DNA of 24,121 nt from a virus, in IMG/VR virus record IMGVR_UViG_3300021092_003150, positions 1 through 24,121 of that record. One strand, 5' to 3'. Of the stretch, positions 23,586 to 24,121 are shown piece after piece; position 1 is the first letter of the stretch, and each line of letters begins with the position of its first letter. The notes beneath the pieces were generated by a model, which ran no database searches, was not told the origin of the DNA, and saw only the letters and a program-made list of their open reading frames with translations. A program made the position numbers and the translations under genes.

Positions 23586-23639
23586 AAGACCCATAGGTAT
23601 TCCATTGCGTAAATGGATTGCCAAAACAATATGGGTCTT
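23586..23639 (+). promoter_or_regulatory. Structured 5' leader RNA, diverged copy 3
   Basis: Outer helix AAGACCCAT (23586-23594) with ATGGGTCTT (23631-23639); inner hairpin TCCATT-GCGTA-AATGGA; conserved AGGTATT and TTGCCAAAACAAT. Both helices differ in sequence from copies 1 and 2 but still pair fully, while the internal-loop bases are kept. That compensatory pattern is direct support for a real RNA structure. The end lies just before the AAAGGAG of the next gene. Confidence 0.75.
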
Positions 23640-23656
23640 GAAAGGAGTCCATGAAA

Positions 23657-23872
23657 ATGGATGAAGCAGTAGTGACGGGAACGCTGGCGGTAGCGCCAAG
23701 GCTTTGGGATGCCTCGATGAAGGACCTTGAAATGCAGCTGACTGCGCAGGCAGCGGAATGTACTCGACAAGAGACAATTCTGCGTGCTGCACTGGAGCAG
23801 AGAGTTAAGCTGCGTCAAGAGGCCGAACGAGCACTCCAAGCCCTGATTTCTTGTCAACCTTCTAGGCGGTAA
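23657..23872 (+). CDS. Small coiled-coil protein, 71 residues
   Basis: The frame has ATG at 23651 and 23657. AAAGGAG (23641-23647) is three bases from the first and nine from the second; the second also keeps the 17-18 base distance from leader to start seen in the other two units, so I prefer it. Residues from about 20 on (MKDLEMQLTAQAAECTRQETILRAALEQRVKLRQEAERAL) form an amphipathic coiled coil. There is no signal peptide. Family not recognised. Confidence 0.68.
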   Translation: MDEAVVTGTLAVAPRLWDASMKDLEMQLTAQAAECTRQETILRAALEQRVKLRQEAERALQALISCQPSRR

Positions 23873-23896
23873 CTTGCCTGAAGAAAAACCTGCCCG

Positions 23897-23932
23897 AACA
23901 CACCAGGAAAAACTCCTGGTGTGTTTTTTTTT
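23897..23932 (+). terminator. Intrinsic terminator
   Basis: AACACACCAGGA (23897-23908), loop AAAAC, TCCTGGTGTGTT (23914-23925), within a run of nine T to 23932, then AGGTAT. Confidence 0.93.
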
Positions 23933-23944
23933 AGGTATCGGAAG

Positions 23945-23974
23945 TTGACAGCTCTAAAGTATTGTGCTTATGAT
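23945..23974 (+). promoter_or_regulatory. Sigma70-type promoter
   Basis: TTGACA (23945-23950), an 18-base spacer and TATGAT (23969-23974). The -35 is a perfect consensus and the -10 differs by one base. It sits between a terminator and the phosphoesterase gene and implies use of the host polymerase. A small GCTGC/GCAGC hairpin (23981-23995) lies in the leader just before the ribosome binding site. Confidence 0.7.
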
Positions 23975-24008
23975 CCTGTCGCTGCATACCGCAGCAATAG
24001 GAGAACTC

Positions 24009-24121
24009 ATGAGCAGAGTACTGGTGATAGGAGATACCCATGTTCCCGCCATGCACAAAAGTTATGTGCAGTTTCTGAAAAGTGTAGCCAAAAAATGGAA
24101 GACAGATAAAGTTATACATGT
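24009..24121 (+). CDS. Calcineurin-like metallophosphoesterase (5' part)
   Basis: ATG 24009 with AGGAGA upstream; the frame runs off the right edge after 37 residues. MSRVLVIGDTHVPAMH contains the first metal-binding motif (GDxH) of calcineurin-like phosphoesterases, in the expected place after the first strand. Such phage enzymes include phosphatases and nucleases; the rest is needed to tell which. Confidence 0.8.
   Translation, partial: MSRVLVIGDTHVPAMHKSYVQFLKSVAKKWKTDKVIH

Noticed and set aside
23345-23857. 170-residue open frame on the - strand
   Set aside because: It would run across a terminator, a leader and two + strand genes, and its sequence looks like random translation.
1-24121. 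tRNA genes, integrase or attachment sites, and insertion sequences
   Set aside because: None seen on either strand: no cloverleaf with a TTC-type arm, no transposase or recombinase motif and no terminal inverted repeats with target duplications.

Overview
The window reads as a piece of a large tailed double-stranded DNA bacteriophage genome. Every supported gene is on the + strand. Genes are tightly packed, often with start and stop codons overlapping (TAATG, TGATG, ATGA). Recognisable products are typical of big lytic phages: a fibre-like structural protein, a portal protein, a B12-dependent ribonucleotide reductase, a GroES-like co-chaperonin, a RuvC-fold nuclease, a free-standing GIY-YIG endonuclease and a MoxR/VWA pair. 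The base composition is moderately AT-rich. The host cannot be read from the sequence.

Layout. 1-148 is the 3' end of a gene. 231-2795 is a long fibre-like protein with repeated beta modules. 2847-3770 is a protein with a zinc-finger-like cysteine cluster. 3775-6294 is a class II (adenosylcobalamin) ribonucleotide reductase. 6310-7259 holds three small genes; one of them has its ribosome binding site and start codon in the loop of a perfect 15-bp hairpin. 7275-8348 is a GIY-YIG endonuclease ending in fourteen 17-residue tandem repeats, and it overlaps the co-chaperonin gene (8326-8655). 8655-13504 is a run of mostly unrecognised genes around a RuvC-like nuclease, closed by a strong terminator at 13526-13575. 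13621-16590 ends with a MoxR-type AAA+ ATPase and a VWA/metallopeptidase-like partner. 16652-18931 holds two unrecognised genes. 19012-21359 holds a cysteine-rich microprotein, an ankyrin-repeat protein and the portal.

The end of the window is organised differently. From about 21400 onward, genes stand alone, each closed by a strong intrinsic terminator. Three of them (membrane protein, exported protein, small coiled-coil protein) are preceded by the same kind of structured 5' leader. An outer helix, an inner hairpin and conserved internal-loop sequences (AGGTATT on one side, YGCCAAAAYAAT on the other) are kept, while both helices change sequence in a compensating way. I do not recognise this leader as a known RNA class; it is the best candidate here for an undescribed regulatory system. 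The last gene, a calcineurin-like phosphoesterase cut by the window edge, has a good sigma70-type promoter instead.

Taken together, the window mixes nucleotide metabolism (reductase), folding and remodelling (GroES, MoxR/VWA), DNA processing (RuvC-like) and virion structure (fibre, portal), with many small accessory proteins of unknown role.
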